The notes under the pieces: model-generated
Database searches by the model: none
Seen by the model: only the letters and a program-made list of their open reading frames with translations
What the model was told of the DNA's origin: nothing
Made by a program: the position numbers and the translations under genes
Part shown: in pieces, positions 1-10,544 of the stretch
Layout of the letters: every line of letters starts with the position of its first letter
Numbering within the stretch: the stretch's first letter is position 1
Origin: Burkholderiales bacterium
GTDB lineage: Bacteria; Pseudomonadota; Gammaproteobacteria; Burkholderiales; Burkholderiaceae_C
Direction of reading: 5' to 3'
DNA length: 37,281 nucleotides
NCBI GenBank assembly: GCA_018971105.1
Contig: JAGWVB010000009.1
Coordinates: 1-37,281, forward strand

Positions 1-1
1 G

Positions 2-1425
2 CTGTGCGGTGCCGGCGCGGCCGCCGCGGCCGAGACCCGCCCCGGCCTGCGCGCCTGCCGCCTCGACGGCGTCGAACACGAGGCCTGGTGCGGCAGCCTG
101 CAGCGCCCGCTCGACCCGGCGGCGCCGCGGGGCACGCAGATCGAGATCCATTACGCCGTCCTGCCGGCGCTGGCCCGCAACCGCCAGGCCGACGCCGTCT
201 TCGTCTTCGCCGGCGGCCCGGGGCAGAGCGCGATCGAGCTCGCGGGTCCGATCGGCCAGCTGCTGGCGCGCCTGTCGAACCGGCGCGACATCGTGCTCGT
301 CGACCAGCGCGGCACCGGCCTGAGCGCGCCGCTGGCCTGCGACGACGACGCGCCGACCGAGCCGCTGGCGCTGTCGCTCGACGACCGGCGCATGATCGAG
401 CGCCTGCAGGCCTGCCGGCAGCGTCTGCAGCGCCTGCCCTGGGGCCGGCTCGACCTCTATCCGACCTGGATCGCGGTGCAGGACGTCGACGCCGTGCGGC
501 AGCGGCTCGGGTTCGACCGCATCGACCTGGTCGGCGCCTCGTACGGGACGCGGGCCGCGCTCGAATACCTGCGCCAGTTTCCGCGCGCCGTGCGCCGGGT
601 CGTGATCGACGGCGTGGCGCCGCCCGACATCGCGCTGCCGGCCTCGTTCTCGACCGACAACCAGGCGGCGCTGGACGCCCTGCTCGCGGCCTGCGATGGC
701 GCGGCCGATTGCCGGCGCCGCCACCCGAACCTGCACGCCGACTGGGAGGCGCTGCTCGCGCACCTGCCGCGCACGGTGGAGGTGACGCAGCCCGTGACGG
801 GCGTGCCCGAACGCTTGACGATGACGCGCGAGATGCTGCTCGAGCTGGTGCGCGCGCCGCTGTACGTGCCGGCGCTCGCGGCAGCGCTGCCGGCGGCGAT
901 CGAGGCCGCGGCGCGGGGCCGCTTCGACGCCCTCACCGGCCTGGCCAGCGCGCTCGGCGGTCAGGGCGATGCCAAGCTCTATGCCGGCATGCATTACTCG
1001 GTCGTCTGCGCCGAGGATGTGCCGCGCCTGCCGCTCGCGTCGGATCGCCCCGGGGTCGACTTCGGCGATGCCCTGGCGCGCCAGTACCGCGAGATCTGTG
1101 CCGACTGGCCGCGGGCGCGCATACCGGCCGCGTTCTATGCCATCCCGCCGTCGCGCGCCCCGGTGCTGCTGCTCTCGGGCGGCGCCGACCCGGTGACGCC
1201 GCCGCGCCACGCCGCGCGCGTCGCGCGCGCGCTCGGGCCGCTGGCGCGTTCGGTCGTCGTCGCGCATGCGGGGCATGGCGTGATGTCGCTGCCCTGCATG
1301 CGCGACGTCGTCTTCCACTTCATCGATGCCGAGGACGATGCGGCAGCGCTGCGCGTCGATGCGGGCTGCGCGCGCGACGTGCCGCGCCCGCCGGCCGCGA
1401 TCGTGGTCGGGGCACCGGGGGCGCC

Positions 1426-1429
<4 letters not shown>
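2..1429 (+). CDS. alpha/beta hydrolase, S33/TAP-like peptidase family (5' truncated by window edge)
   Basis: Open frame continues upstream of the listed 293 start: ...VFVFAGGPGQSAIEL...DIVLVDQRGTGLS; nucleophile motif GASYGTRAALEYL; C-terminal SGGADPVTPPRHA and GHGVM. Confidence 0.88.
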
Positions 1430-2183
<754 letters not shown>

Positions 2184-2187
<4 letters not shown>

Positions 2188-3362
2188 GCGCGACGCTGCT
2201 GCGCGCCGGCTGGACCGTCTACCTCAAGGAGCTGGTCGATGCGCTGCGCGACCGGCGCACGCTCGCGATCGTGTTGCTGAGCTCGGTGGCAGTGGGGCCG
2301 CTGGTGCTGATGCTGGTCTCGACGCTGGCCGCGGGCAACGAGGCGCGCGCCGAGGCGCGCGTCGTCGTCGCCGACGGCATCGAGCGCGCGCCGACGCTGC
2401 GCAACTACATCGAACGCCAGACCTACACCATCCGCCCGGCACCCGCCGGTTACGAGCACCGGTTGCGCGAGGGCACGCTGGGCGATCCGGTGCTCGTCGT
2501 GCCGGCGCATTTCGAGGACGACCTCGTTGCCGCGAAGGCGCCGCGCCTGCTCGTCGTCAGCGCCAGCGGCAACCGGCGCGCGCAGGCGGGCAGCGCGGCC
2601 CTCGAGGGCCTGCTCGCCGGCTTCAACCGCGAGCAGGCGACGCTGCGGCTGGCGCTGCGCGGGGTCTCCCCGGCACTCGTCGAGGCGGTGCGGGTCGAGG
2701 ACCGCGACCTCGCGGACCCGGCCGCGCGCGCGGCCCAGCTCGCGACCATGGTGCCGTTCTTCGTGCTGATGGCCGTGCTCTACGGCGCCACCGGGGCCGC
2801 GCTCGACACCACGGCGGGCGAGCGCGAGCGCGGCTCGCTCGAGCCGCTGCTGATGAATCCGGTGCCGCGGCTGGCGCTGGCGCTGGGCAAATGGGGCGCC
2901 GTGGCCAGTGTCGCGATGCTGATCGCGCTGCTTTCCTGCCTGAGCTTCCTGCCCGGCCAATGGCTGCTGCGCAGCGAGACGCTGGCGGCGATGTTCCGCT
3001 ACGGCGTGGGCGACGCGGCGGCCTTCGTCGGCCTGCTGGTGCCGCTGGCGGGCATGCTGGCCGCGCTGCTGATGGCGATCGCGATCCGCTGCAAGTCGGC
3101 CAAGGAGGCACAGGCCAATGTCGCGTTGCTGCTGCTCGGCTTCTCGATGCTGCCGCTGGTGTCGGTGCTGGACCCGCAGGGCGACAAGGCCTGGCATTAC
3201 TGGGTGCCCGGGCTGGCGCAGACAGCCCTGATGGGGCGCGTGGTCAAGGGCGAGGCGCTGAGCTGGGCCGCGGTGCTGCCGTCATTCGGCGTCGGCGCCG
3301 TCGTCGTCGGCCTGGCACTGGCCTATGTCGTGCGCATGCTGCGACACGCGGCGCTGAAGTAG
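2184..3362 (+). CDS. ABC transporter permease (NatB-like, ABC-2 type)
   Basis: Starts GTGA overlapping the ATPase stop; VYLKELVDALRDRRTL, multiple hydrophobic segments, DTTAGERERGSLEPLLMNPVPR typical of NatB-like permeases. Confidence 0.87.
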
Positions 3363-3369
3363 CCCGGGC

Positions 3370-3795
3370 TCAGGACCAGGCGCGCGAATCGAGCGCGCGC
3401 TGGACCTCGCGCTGCCATGGCAGTTCGTGCAGCAGCTGGTTGAGGAAGCAGGCCGCTTCGTGCGCGGTCAGCACCTCGCCGCCGTCGCCGATGAGGCGCA
3501 GATTGGTGACGACCGACATCGGGTCGGCGATCGCGACCACGCCCTGCGTCAGCTCGACCCAGTCCCAGGCCATGCCGGCGGCGCCCCGGTCGCCCTGCGC
3601 CGCCCAGACGGTCTGGCCGGTGGCGGTTCCGGGCGCATCGTCGTAATGCGCGATGAGCGTGCTGAGGTGCTCGAAGCGAGCAGGCGTCGGCTCGCGAGCC
3701 TGCCACAATAGGGGCGGCCATGCGCGCAGCGACCAGGCGGTGGCGGGGAGCGGATGTCGAGTCGCAATACTGTTCGCGTTTTGCTGCATGGCCAA
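3370..3795 (-). CDS. conserved hypothetical protein (~140 aa)
   Basis: Coherent ORF divergent from the luxR gene; start (TTG 3795 or ATG 3789) uncertain. Confidence 0.55.
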   Translation of the reverse strand: MAMQQNANSIATRHPLPATAWSLRAWPPLLWQAREPTPARFEHLSTLIAHYDDAPGTATGQTVWAAQGDRGAAGMAWDWVELTQGVVAIADPMSVVTNLRLIGDGGEVLTAHEAACFLNQLLHELPWQREVQRALDSRAWS

Positions 3796-3823
3796 ATGGT
3801 TGGGCAGCAGGGCAAAATCGGAA

Positions 3824-3843
3824 AGCTGTAAACCCTGTCAGGG
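3824..3843. promoter_or_regulatory. candidate lux-box-like element upstream of luxR (AGCTGTAAACCCTGTCAGGG)
   Basis: CT-N12-AG spacing; 13/20 identity to the element at 4619-4638; in the divergent intergenic region. Confidence 0.4.
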
Positions 3844-3878
3844 CCACGGGCCGCAGGGTGGGGCGAGCGAGGAGAGTG

Positions 3879-4592
3879 ATGCTCTCGGGTGCATACACGA
3901 GCGTTCTGCAAAGCCGGAGTCGCGATGAACTTCGCGAAGAGATCGTGCGCTTCACGCGGGACCTCGGATTCGAGACCGTCACGGCGGTCACGATGGTCGA
4001 GCATGGGCTCGGGCGTAACGAGGTGTATATCGTCGACAACACGCCGGCAGCCTATGCCGAAGCTTATGTGGACCCGAACAACAGCAAACGGGATCCGGTG
4101 CTGCACCATTGCCGCCGCCAGTCGATGCCGATAGTCTGGAACCAGGCCACCTATGTCGAGCGCGGTGCGGGCGACCTGTGGGAGCATCAGGCGCGGTTCG
4201 GCTATCGAACCGGCATTGCAATGGCCCTGCATCTGCCCGAGGGCAAGCATTTCATGTTGGGCGTCGACCGTGATCAGCCCTTGCCCGGCAACAGCACCGA
4301 GTTGCAGCGTCTCGTCGCGGATCTCCAGCTATTCGCGGTGCATGCCCAGGATGCCGCGATGCGTTTGTTGCTGCCGCCGGCCCACCGGCCGGAACGGCCT
4401 GCACTGACGCCGCGCGAACTGGAATCGTTGCGCTGGACGATGGAAGGCAAGACGGCCTGGGAAGTCGGCGCGCTGCTCGGCATCAGCGAGCGGACGGCGG
4501 TGATGCATGTCAACAATGCGATGCACAAGCTCGATTGCGTCAGCAAACATCAGGCGGTGCTGAAGGCCCTGCGTCTCGGTCTGATCGACTGA
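3879..4592 (+). CDS. LuxR family transcriptional regulator with autoinducer-binding domain
   Basis: N-terminal autoind_bind-like (DPVLHHCRRQSMPIVW, TGIAMALHLPEGKHF) and C-terminal GerE HTH (LTPRELESLRWTMEGKTAWEVGALLGISERTAVMHVNNAMHKL); no luxI in window. Confidence 0.92.
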   Translation: MLSGAYTSVLQSRSRDELREEIVRFTRDLGFETVTAVTMVEHGLGRNEVYIVDNTPAAYAEAYVDPNNSKRDPVLHHCRRQSMPIVWNQATYVERGAGDLWEHQARFGYRTGIAMALHLPEGKHFMLGVDRDQPLPGNSTELQRLVADLQLFAVHAQDAAMRLLLPPAHRPERPALTPRELESLRWTMEGKTAWEVGALLGISERTAVMHVNNAMHKLDCVSKHQAVLKALRLGLID

Positions 4593-4618
4593 ATCGATTC
4601 GCTGCTCGCGCGCCCGTA

Positions 4619-4638
4619 ACCTGTAAGAGCTGACAGTT
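4619..4638. promoter_or_regulatory. candidate lux box upstream of the peptide gene (ACCTGTAAGAGCTGACAGTT)
   Basis: CT-N12-AG core with imperfect dyad (7/10 half-site symmetry), 76 bp upstream of the peptide ATG. Confidence 0.6.
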
Positions 4639-4673
4639 CCGTCGATGAATGTCCGCTGCTTCAATGCGTCCAA

Positions 4674-4693
4674 TTCGTGCGGTTTTGCACGAA
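4674..4693 (+). other. inverted repeat/hairpin in predicted 5' leader of the peptide gene
   Basis: TTCGTGC-GGTTTT-GCACGAA, perfect 7-bp stem with 6-nt loop. Confidence 0.5.
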
Positions 4694-4714
4694 CCACTCT
4701 GTCGGAGCCGCACC

Positions 4715-4879
4715 ATGAAGAGCCTTTTGAACCTCGTTCGCCGCACCCAAGTCGCACAACCCCTGAAGGCGCCGCAATTGCTGCCGGTGGCCGATCTCAA
4801 GAAGGTCGGCGGCGGATTGCCGCGCGTTGGCGGGCTGACCGGCAACTGTACCGTTTCGCCGTCGGGCGTGACGTCCTGA
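4715..4879 (+). CDS. double-glycine leader precursor peptide (54 aa), candidate substrate of the adjacent C39 exporter
   Basis: MKSLLNLVRRTQVAQPLKAPQLLPVADLKKVGGG|LPRVGGLTGNCTVSPSGVTS; DLKKVGGG fits the ELxxIxGG leader pattern; GGAG upstream of ATG; directly upstream of HlyD and C39-ABC genes. Confidence 0.75.
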   Translation: MKSLLNLVRRTQVAQPLKAPQLLPVADLKKVGGGLPRVGGLTGNCTVSPSGVTS

Positions 4880-4893
4880 GCCGGCGTCCCGGG

Positions 4894-4912
4894 CGGCCGC
4901 TGGAGGCGGCCG
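4894..4912 (+). other. GC-rich hairpin 1 between peptide gene and hlyD-like gene
   Basis: CGGCCGC-TGGAG-GCGGCCG. Confidence 0.6.
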
Positions 4913-4923
4913 TGAAGTCCTTG

Positions 4924-4943
4924 CGGGCCGCTGATGCGGCCCG
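4924..4943 (+). other. GC-rich hairpin 2 between peptide gene and hlyD-like gene
   Basis: CGGGCCGC-TGAT-GCGGCCCG, 8-bp stem; no long U tract. Confidence 0.6.
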
Positions 4944-4949
4944 TCGTCG

Positions 4950-6206
4950 TTGGTGGTAGCGAGTCCGCGTCCGCTGTTCCGGCCGGAGGCCATCGAGGCC
5001 CAGCGGCAGCAGTGGCTCGGCCGGGTCCAGCTCGCGCGACCGCTCGCTCTGGGTTGGATCACCGCCGGCGTGATCTGCACCGCGGTCGCCATCGGTGCGT
5101 TTCTCGCGCTGGCGCATTACACGCGCAAGACCACCGTGGCCGGGGTCCTCGTCCCCGACCGCGGGCTCATCCGCCTCGTGCCCGCGAGTGCCGGCACGGT
5201 CGTCGAACGCGATGTCGTCGAGGGGCAGTCGGTGCGGGCCGGGCAGACGCTCTTCATCCTCGCGCTGGCGCGGCCGCTGCTCGCCGATCCGGTGCAGTCG
5301 GAGGTGCGGCGCAGTCTCGACGAGCGCCGCAACAGCCTGAGCGCGGCCGTGCGGGAGCAGGAGGCGCTCGAGCGGACCCGGCTGGTGGCGCTGGACCGCC
5401 GGCTCGATGCGCTGGCCACCGAGCTCGTGCGCATCGATGCCGAGGCCGCGCTGCAGCAGCAGCGCATCGCGCTGGCCCAGCAGGCGCTGGCGCGGCTGCA
5501 GCAGTTGCAGGCGGACCATTTCATCTCGGCGGCGCAGGTGCAGACGAAGTCCGAGGAACTGCTGGGCCTGCAGGCGGCGGCGCAGGCGCTTGCGCGCCAG
5601 AAGGCGGCGCTGCAGCGTGACCGCGCCGAGATCGACGGCGAGCGGCGTGCATTGCCATTGCTCACCGGCAGCGCGGTCGGCGGCATCGAACGCGACCTCG
5701 CGCAGGCCGATCGCGAATCCGCCGAGCAGGATGCCGACCGGCACCTGCTGGTGCAGGCACCGCAGGCGGGCACCGTCGCGAGCGTGCTTGCCGAGGTCGG
5801 CCAGAGCGTATCGCCGGCTTCGGCCCTGGCGACCCTGGTCCCTGCCGGCTCGAAGCTGCAGGCCCGACTTTATGCTCCTGGCAGTGCCGTCGGCTTCGTC
5901 CAGGCCGGGCAGCTCGTGCGCATGCGCTACGAAGCCTTTCCGTACCAGAAATACGGCCAGCAGCTCGGCCATGTGGTCGAGGTCTCGCGCGTGCCGCTGG
6001 GCGCCGCCGAACTGGCGGCGCTGACCTTGCCCGCCGCCGGCGGCAGCTCCGAGCCCTTGTTCCGCATCACGGTGGCGCTGGATCGCCCCGCCGAGTCGAT
6101 GCCGCTGGCGGCCGGGATGCGGCTGCAGGCCGATGTCGTGCTCGAGCGTCGTCGGCTCGTGGCCTGGCTGTTCGAGCCGCTGGTGGGGCTGCGGAGGCGC
6201 TTGTGA
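4950..6206 (+). CDS. HlyD family secretion/periplasmic adaptor protein
   Basis: Single N-terminal TM segment, KTTVAGVLVPDRGLIRLVPASAGTVVERDVVEGQSVRAGQTLF (lipoyl half), coiled coil, C-terminal VVEVSRVPL; TTG/GTG start uncertain. Confidence 0.9.
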   Translation: MVVASPRPLFRPEAIEAQRQQWLGRVQLARPLALGWITAGVICTAVAIGAFLALAHYTRKTTVAGVLVPDRGLIRLVPASAGTVVERDVVEGQSVRAGQTLFILALARPLLADPVQSEVRRSLDERRNSLSAAVREQEALERTRLVALDRRLDALATELVRIDAEAALQQQRIALAQQALARLQQLQADHFISAAQVQTKSEELLGLQAAAQALARQKAALQRDRAEIDGERRALPLLTGSAVGGIERDLAQADRESAEQDADRHLLVQAPQAGTVASVLAEVGQSVSPASALATLVPAGSKLQARLYAPGSAVGFVQAGQLVRMRYEAFPYQKYGQQLGHVVEVSRVPLGAAELAALTLPAAGGSSEPLFRITVALDRPAESMPLAAGMRLQADVVLERRRLVAWLFEPLVGLRRRL

Positions 6207-8311
6207 TCGGTCGCCGGCACCGCGTTCCGGTCGTGCTGCAGACCGAGGCTGCCGAATGCGGCCTCGCCTGCCTCGTGATGGTCGCCGCGGCGCACGGGCT
6301 GGAAAGCGACCTGCCGACGCTGCGGCGGCGCTTCTCGCTCTCGCTCAAGGGCGTGACGCTGGCCGAGATGGTGCACATGGCGCATGGGCTGCAGTTCAAT
6401 GCGCGCGCGCTGCGGGCCGAGCTCGATGAGCTGAGCCAGCTTCAGCTGCCCTGCGTGCTGCATTGGGATCTGAGCCATTTCGTCGTCCTCGTCGGCTGGC
6501 GCGGCGGGCGCGCCGTGATCCACGATCCGGCGCGCGGCGAGCGCCGCGTCGGCATGGATGAGCTCTCGCGCCATTTCAGCGGTGTCGCGCTCGAACTGCT
6601 GCCGGCGGCCGGCTTCGTGCCCGCGGTGGAGCGCCGGCGCGTGACGCTGCGCCAGCTGATGGGTCCGGTGCTCGGACTCAGGCGCTCGCTGGGGCAGATC
6701 CTCGTGCTCGCGCTGGCGCTCGAATGCTTCACGCTGCTGAGTCCGTTCTTCATGCAATGGGCCGTCGATGGCGCGATCGTCAGTGCCGATCGCGATCTGC
6801 TGCTGACGCTGGGGCTGGGCTTCGGGCTGCTGGTCCTGATCCAGGGCGCGACCTCGCTCGCGCGCTCCTGGGCCGTACTGGTGCTGTCGGTCTCGCTCAA
6901 CCTGCAGTGGCTGGTCAATGTGTTCGCGCATCTGCTGCGGCTGCCGCTGGTGTGGTTCGAGAAGCGGCATATGGGCGACATCTGGTCGCGCTTCGGTTCG
7001 GTGCAGCAGATCCAGCGCACGCTGACGACGAGCTTCATCGAGGCCTTCCTCGACGGGCTGCTCGTGCTGTTGACGCTCGTGATGATGCTTGTGTACAGCG
7101 TTCCGTTGAGCGCGGTGGCGGTGACCGCGGTCGCTGCCTATGCGCTGCTGCGCTGGGCGCTGTATCGCCCCTTGCGCGCGGCGAGCGAGGAGGCGCTGGT
7201 GTTCGATGCCCGGCAGTCCAGCCATTTCCTGGAATCGCTGCGCGGCGTGCAGGCGATCAAGCAGTTCAACGCGCAAGGGGACCGGCAGTCGCGCTTCTCG
7301 AGCCTGGTCGTCGAGACGATGAATGCGCAGGTGCGGGTGCGCAAGCTCGAGCTCGCGTTCGCGGTCTGCAGCCGCGCGATCTTCGGGCTCGAGCGCGTGG
7401 CGGTGATCTGGATCGGCTCGCTGCTGGTGATGGACGGGCGCTTCTCGGTCGGGATGCTGTTCGCCTTCTTCTCGTACAAGGAGACCTTCGCGCTGCGCAC
7501 GAGCGCGCTCATCGACAAGGGGGTGGAGCTGACGATGCTGCGCCTGCAGGGCGAACGGCTCGCGGACATCGTGCTGACGGCGCCCGAGATCGTCGGCGGC
7601 GAGGTGCTGCGCCGCGGCGCCGCGGCGCCTGCGACCATCGAGTTGCGGGACATCCATTTCGCCTACAGCGACGGCGAGGACGAGGTGCTGCGCGGCGTGA
7701 GCCTGACGATCGAGGCTGGCGAGTCGGTGGCCATCGTCGGCCCCTCGGGTTGCGGCAAGACGACGCTGCTGAAGATCATGCTCGGCATTCTCGAGCCGAC
7801 GTCCGGACAGGTCCTGATCGGCGGCGTGCCGCTGGCGCGGATGGGTCTGCAGGCCTGGCGCGAGGAGGTCGGGGTCGTGATGCAGGACGAGCCGCTGTTC
7901 TCGGGGTCCATCGTCGACAACATCAGCTTCTTCGGTGCCGAGCCCGATTCGGAGCGCATCGAAGCGTGTGCTCGCATCGCCGCTGTACACGATGAAATCG
8001 AGGCGATGCCGATGGGCTACAACACCTTGATCGGCGATATGGGCACGGCGCTGTCGGGTGGGCAGAAGCAGCGCCTGCTGCTGGCGCGGGCGTTGTACAA
8101 GCAGCCGCGCTTCCTGATGCTGGACGAGGCCACGAGCGCGCTCGATGTCGACCGCGAGCGGACGGTGAACCAGGCGATCAGGCAGTTGGCGCTGACGCGG
8201 GTCATCGTCGCGCACCGGCCCGAGACCATCGCCTCGGCGGGCCGCGTGATCGCACTCAACGAGGGCCGCGTGGCGCAGGACCTGCGCAGCGTTCAGGGCA
8301 CGGCGCCCTAG
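6203..8311 (+). CDS. C39 peptidase domain-containing ABC transporter (PCAT, bacteriocin/peptide exporter)
   Basis: C39 motifs [15 protein letters not shown] (catalytic Cys), [10 protein letters not shown] (His), IHDPARG (Asp); TM domain; Walker [41 protein letters not shown] overlap with hlyD-like gene. Confidence 0.95.
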   Translation: MIGRRHRVPVVLQTEAAECGLACLVMVAAAHGLESDLPTLRRRFSLSLKGVTLAEMVHMAHGLQFNARALRAELDELSQLQLPCVLHWDLSHFVVLVGWRGGRAVIHDPARGERRVGMDELSRHFSGVALELLPAAGFVPAVERRRVTLRQLMGPVLGLRRSLGQILVLALALECFTLLSPFFMQWAVDGAIVSADRDLLLTLGLGFGLLVLIQGATSLARSWAVLVLSVSLNLQWLVNVFAHLLRLPLVWFEKRHMGDIWSRFGSVQQIQRTLTTSFIEAFLDGLLVLLTLVMMLVYSVPLSAVAVTAVAAYALLRWALYRPLRAASEEALVFDARQSSHFLESLRGVQAIKQFNAQGDRQSRFSSLVVETMNAQVRVRKLELAFAVCSRAIFGLERVAVIWIGSLLVMDGRFSVGMLFAFFSYKETFALRTSALIDKGVELTMLRLQGERLADIVLTAPEIVGGEVLRRGAAAPATIELRDIHFAYSDGEDEVLRGVSLTIEAGESVAIVGPSGCGKTTLLKIMLGILEPTSGQVLIGGVPLARMGLQAWREEVGVVMQDEPLFSGSIVDNISFFGAEPDSERIEACARIAAVHDEIEAMPMGYNTLIGDMGTALSGGQKQRLLLARALYKQPRFLMLDEATSALDVDRERTVNQAIRQLALTRVIVAHRPETIASAGRVIALNEGRVAQDLRSVQGTAP

Positions 8312-8571
8312 CCTGTTTCCGGTCGGGTGGCCTGTTCCAGGCGCGTGAGCCAATGCATGGCCTGTGCGCGCGACGATCCGCACATCTCATCGGTCGGCTG
8401 CAGCGACACGCACACGGCTGGCCGTTCCGGGCAAGCGAAGAGCCGGCAACGGTGCTCGGCGTCGAGTTGCGGACAGGCCAGGCCCGCGGGCTTGCCTTGC
8501 GGCAGGCCCGGTATGGGCGAGCTGATCGAGGGCGCGGTGCAGCAGGCGGCACAGCCGTTTCGGCATTCCAT
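8308..8571 (-). CDS. YkgJ family cysteine cluster protein
   Basis: [10 protein letters not shown]...[22 protein letters not shown]; stop overlaps convergently with PCAT stop. Confidence 0.85.
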   Translation of the reverse strand: MECRNGCAACCTAPSISSPIPGLPQGKPAGLACPQLDAEHRCRLFACPERPAVCVSLQPTDEMCGSSRAQAMHWLTRLEQATRPETG

Positions 8572-8603
8572 CGTCCGGATGCTAGGCCACCTAAAATCGA
8601 TGC

Positions 8604-10544
8604 ATGCTGCATCCCCAGGAATTCGACGTCATCGTCATCGGCGGTGGCCATGCCGGCACCGAGGCCGCGCTCGCCGCGGCGCGCATGGGCTGCACGACGC
8701 TGCTGCTGACGCACAGCATCGAGACCCTGGGGCAGATGAGCTGCAATCCGTCGATCGGCGGCATCGGCAAGGGTCATCTCGTGAAGGAGGTCGATGCGCT
8801 CGGTGGCGCGATGGCCGCTGCGACCGACGAGGCCGGAATCCAGTTCCGCATCCTCAACGGCAGCAAGGGGCCGGCCGTGCGTGCGACGCGCGCGCAGGCC
8901 GATCGCGTACTGTACCGGGCCGCGATCCGACGCCGCATCGAGAATCAGCCGGGCCTCTGGGTGTTCCAGCAAGCGGTGGATGACCTGGTGCTCGAGGGCG
9001 ACCGCGTCGTCGGTGCCGTGACGCAGGTCGGGATCCGTTTCCGCGCGCGTGCCGTCGTCCTGACCGCGGGGACCTTCCTCGATGGTCGCATCCATGTCGG
9101 ACTGCAGAACTACAGTGCCGGCCGCGCTGGCGACCCGCCGGCGGTGAGTCTGTCGTCACGGCTCAAGGAGCTGAAGCTGGCTCAGGGTCGCCTCAAGACC
9201 GGGACACCGCCGCGGTTGGACGGACGGACCATCGACTGGTCGCGTCTGGAGGAGCAGCCGGGTGACCGGGATCCGGTGCCCGTATTCAGCTTTCTCGGGC
9301 GCGCCGAGCAGCACCCGCGGCAGCTGCCCTGCTGGATCACCCATACGAACGAGCGCACGCACGAGATCATCCGCGGAGGCCTGGACCGGAGTCCGATGTA
9401 CACGGGCGTCATCGAGGGGGTCGGGCCGCGTTATTGCCCGAGCATCGAGGACAAGGTGCAGCGTTTCGCCGGCAAGACCTCGCATCAGATCTTTCTCGAA
9501 CCCGAGGGGCTGGACACGCATGAGGTCTATCCGAACGGGATCTCGACCTCCCTGCCTTTCGACGTGCAACTTGCCGCCGTGCATTCGATGGCGGGGCTGG
9601 AGCGCGCCCACATCCTGCGGCCGGGTTACGCGATCGAATATGACTATTTCGACCCCCGCGATTTGAAGCCCAGTTTCGAGACGCGCGCGATCGGCGGGCT
9701 TTTCTTCGCCGGCCAGATCAATGGCACGACCGGCTACGAGGAGGCCGCGGCCCAGGGCTTGTATGCCGGCGTCAACGCGGCCTTGCAGGTCTCGGGTCGT
9801 GAGCCTTGGTCGCCGCGACGGGACCAGGCCTACCTGGGCGTGCTCGTCGACGATCTCGTCACCAAGGGCATCACCGAGCCGTATCGCATGTTCACGAGCC
9901 GGGCCGAATTCCGGTTGCAGTTGCGCGAGGACAACGCGGATCTGCGCTTGACGGCTGCGGGGCGCGCCTTGGGTTTGATCGACGATCACCGTTGGCGGGC
10001 GTTCGAGCACAAGCGCGAATTGATCGAGCGCGAATTGCAGCGTCTGCGCTCGAGCTGGATACGCCCGGCCACCGCGCCCGCAGCCCTGTGCGTGTCGTTG
10101 CTGGGCAGGCCGCTCGAGCATGAGTACAGCCTGGCCGAATTGATGCGTCGACCGGGGGTGGGTTTCGACACCGTCGCGCGGCTTGCCGAGGCGAGCGGGC
10201 ATGGCGGTGTTTCACGTGAAACCTTGCGCGCCGAAGTCGGTGCGGCCGAAGCCGATGCGGTGATTGAACAGGCGGAGACGCAGATCAAGTACGCCGGGTA
10301 CATCGACAAGCAGAACGATGCGGTCGAGCGTGCACTGTCCCTGGAGACCCTGGCCCTGCCCGAGGATCTCGATTACGCCGAAGTCACCGCGCTCTCGTTC
10401 GAGGTACGCCAGAAACTGGCGCGACATCGTCCAGCGACGCTGGGCATGGCCGGTCGCATCTCGGGCGTGACCCCGGCAGCGATCTCCTTGCTGCTCGTGC
10501 ATCTGAAGAAGCGGCGTCGCGTGGTCCAGGACCTGGCGGATTGA
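8604..10544 (+). CDS. mnmG: tRNA uridine-5-carboxymethylaminomethyl(34) synthesis enzyme MnmG
   Basis: [57 protein letters not shown]. Confidence 0.98.
   Translation: MLHPQEFDVIVIGGGHAGTEAALAAARMGCTTLLLTHSIETLGQMSCNPSIGGIGKGHLVKEVDALGGAMAAATDEAGIQFRILNGSKGPAVRATRAQADRVLYRAAIRRRIENQPGLWVFQQAVDDLVLEGDRVVGAVTQVGIRFRARAVVLTAGTFLDGRIHVGLQNYSAGRAGDPPAVSLSSRLKELKLAQGRLKTGTPPRLDGRTIDWSRLEEQPGDRDPVPVFSFLGRAEQHPRQLPCWITHTNERTHEIIRGGLDRSPMYTGVIEGVGPRYCPSIEDKVQRFAGKTSHQIFLEPEGLDTHEVYPNGISTSLPFDVQLAAVHSMAGLERAHILRPGYAIEYDYFDPRDLKPSFETRAIGGLFFAGQINGTTGYEEAAAQGLYAGVNAALQVSGREPWSPRRDQAYLGVLVDDLVTKGITEPYRMFTSRAEFRLQLREDNADLRLTAAGRALGLIDDHRWRAFEHKRELIERELQRLRSSWIRPATAPAALCVSLLGRPLEHEYSLAELMRRPGVGFDTVARLAEASGHGGVSRETLRAEVGAAEADAVIEQAETQIKYAGYIDKQNDAVERALSLETLALPEDLDYAEVTALSFEVRQKLARHRPATLGMAGRISGVTPAAISLLLVHLKKRRRVVQDLAD
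10208..10223. promoter_or_regulatory. parS-like ParB-binding site inside mnmG
   Basis: TGTTTCACGTGAAACC, 15/16 match to TGTTTCACGTGAAACA; encodes VSRET in mnmG frame. Confidence 0.9.

Noticed and set aside
8312-8603. Possible oriC next to mnmG
   Set aside because: No DnaA-box (TTATCCACA-like) clusters or AT-rich unwinding region seen.
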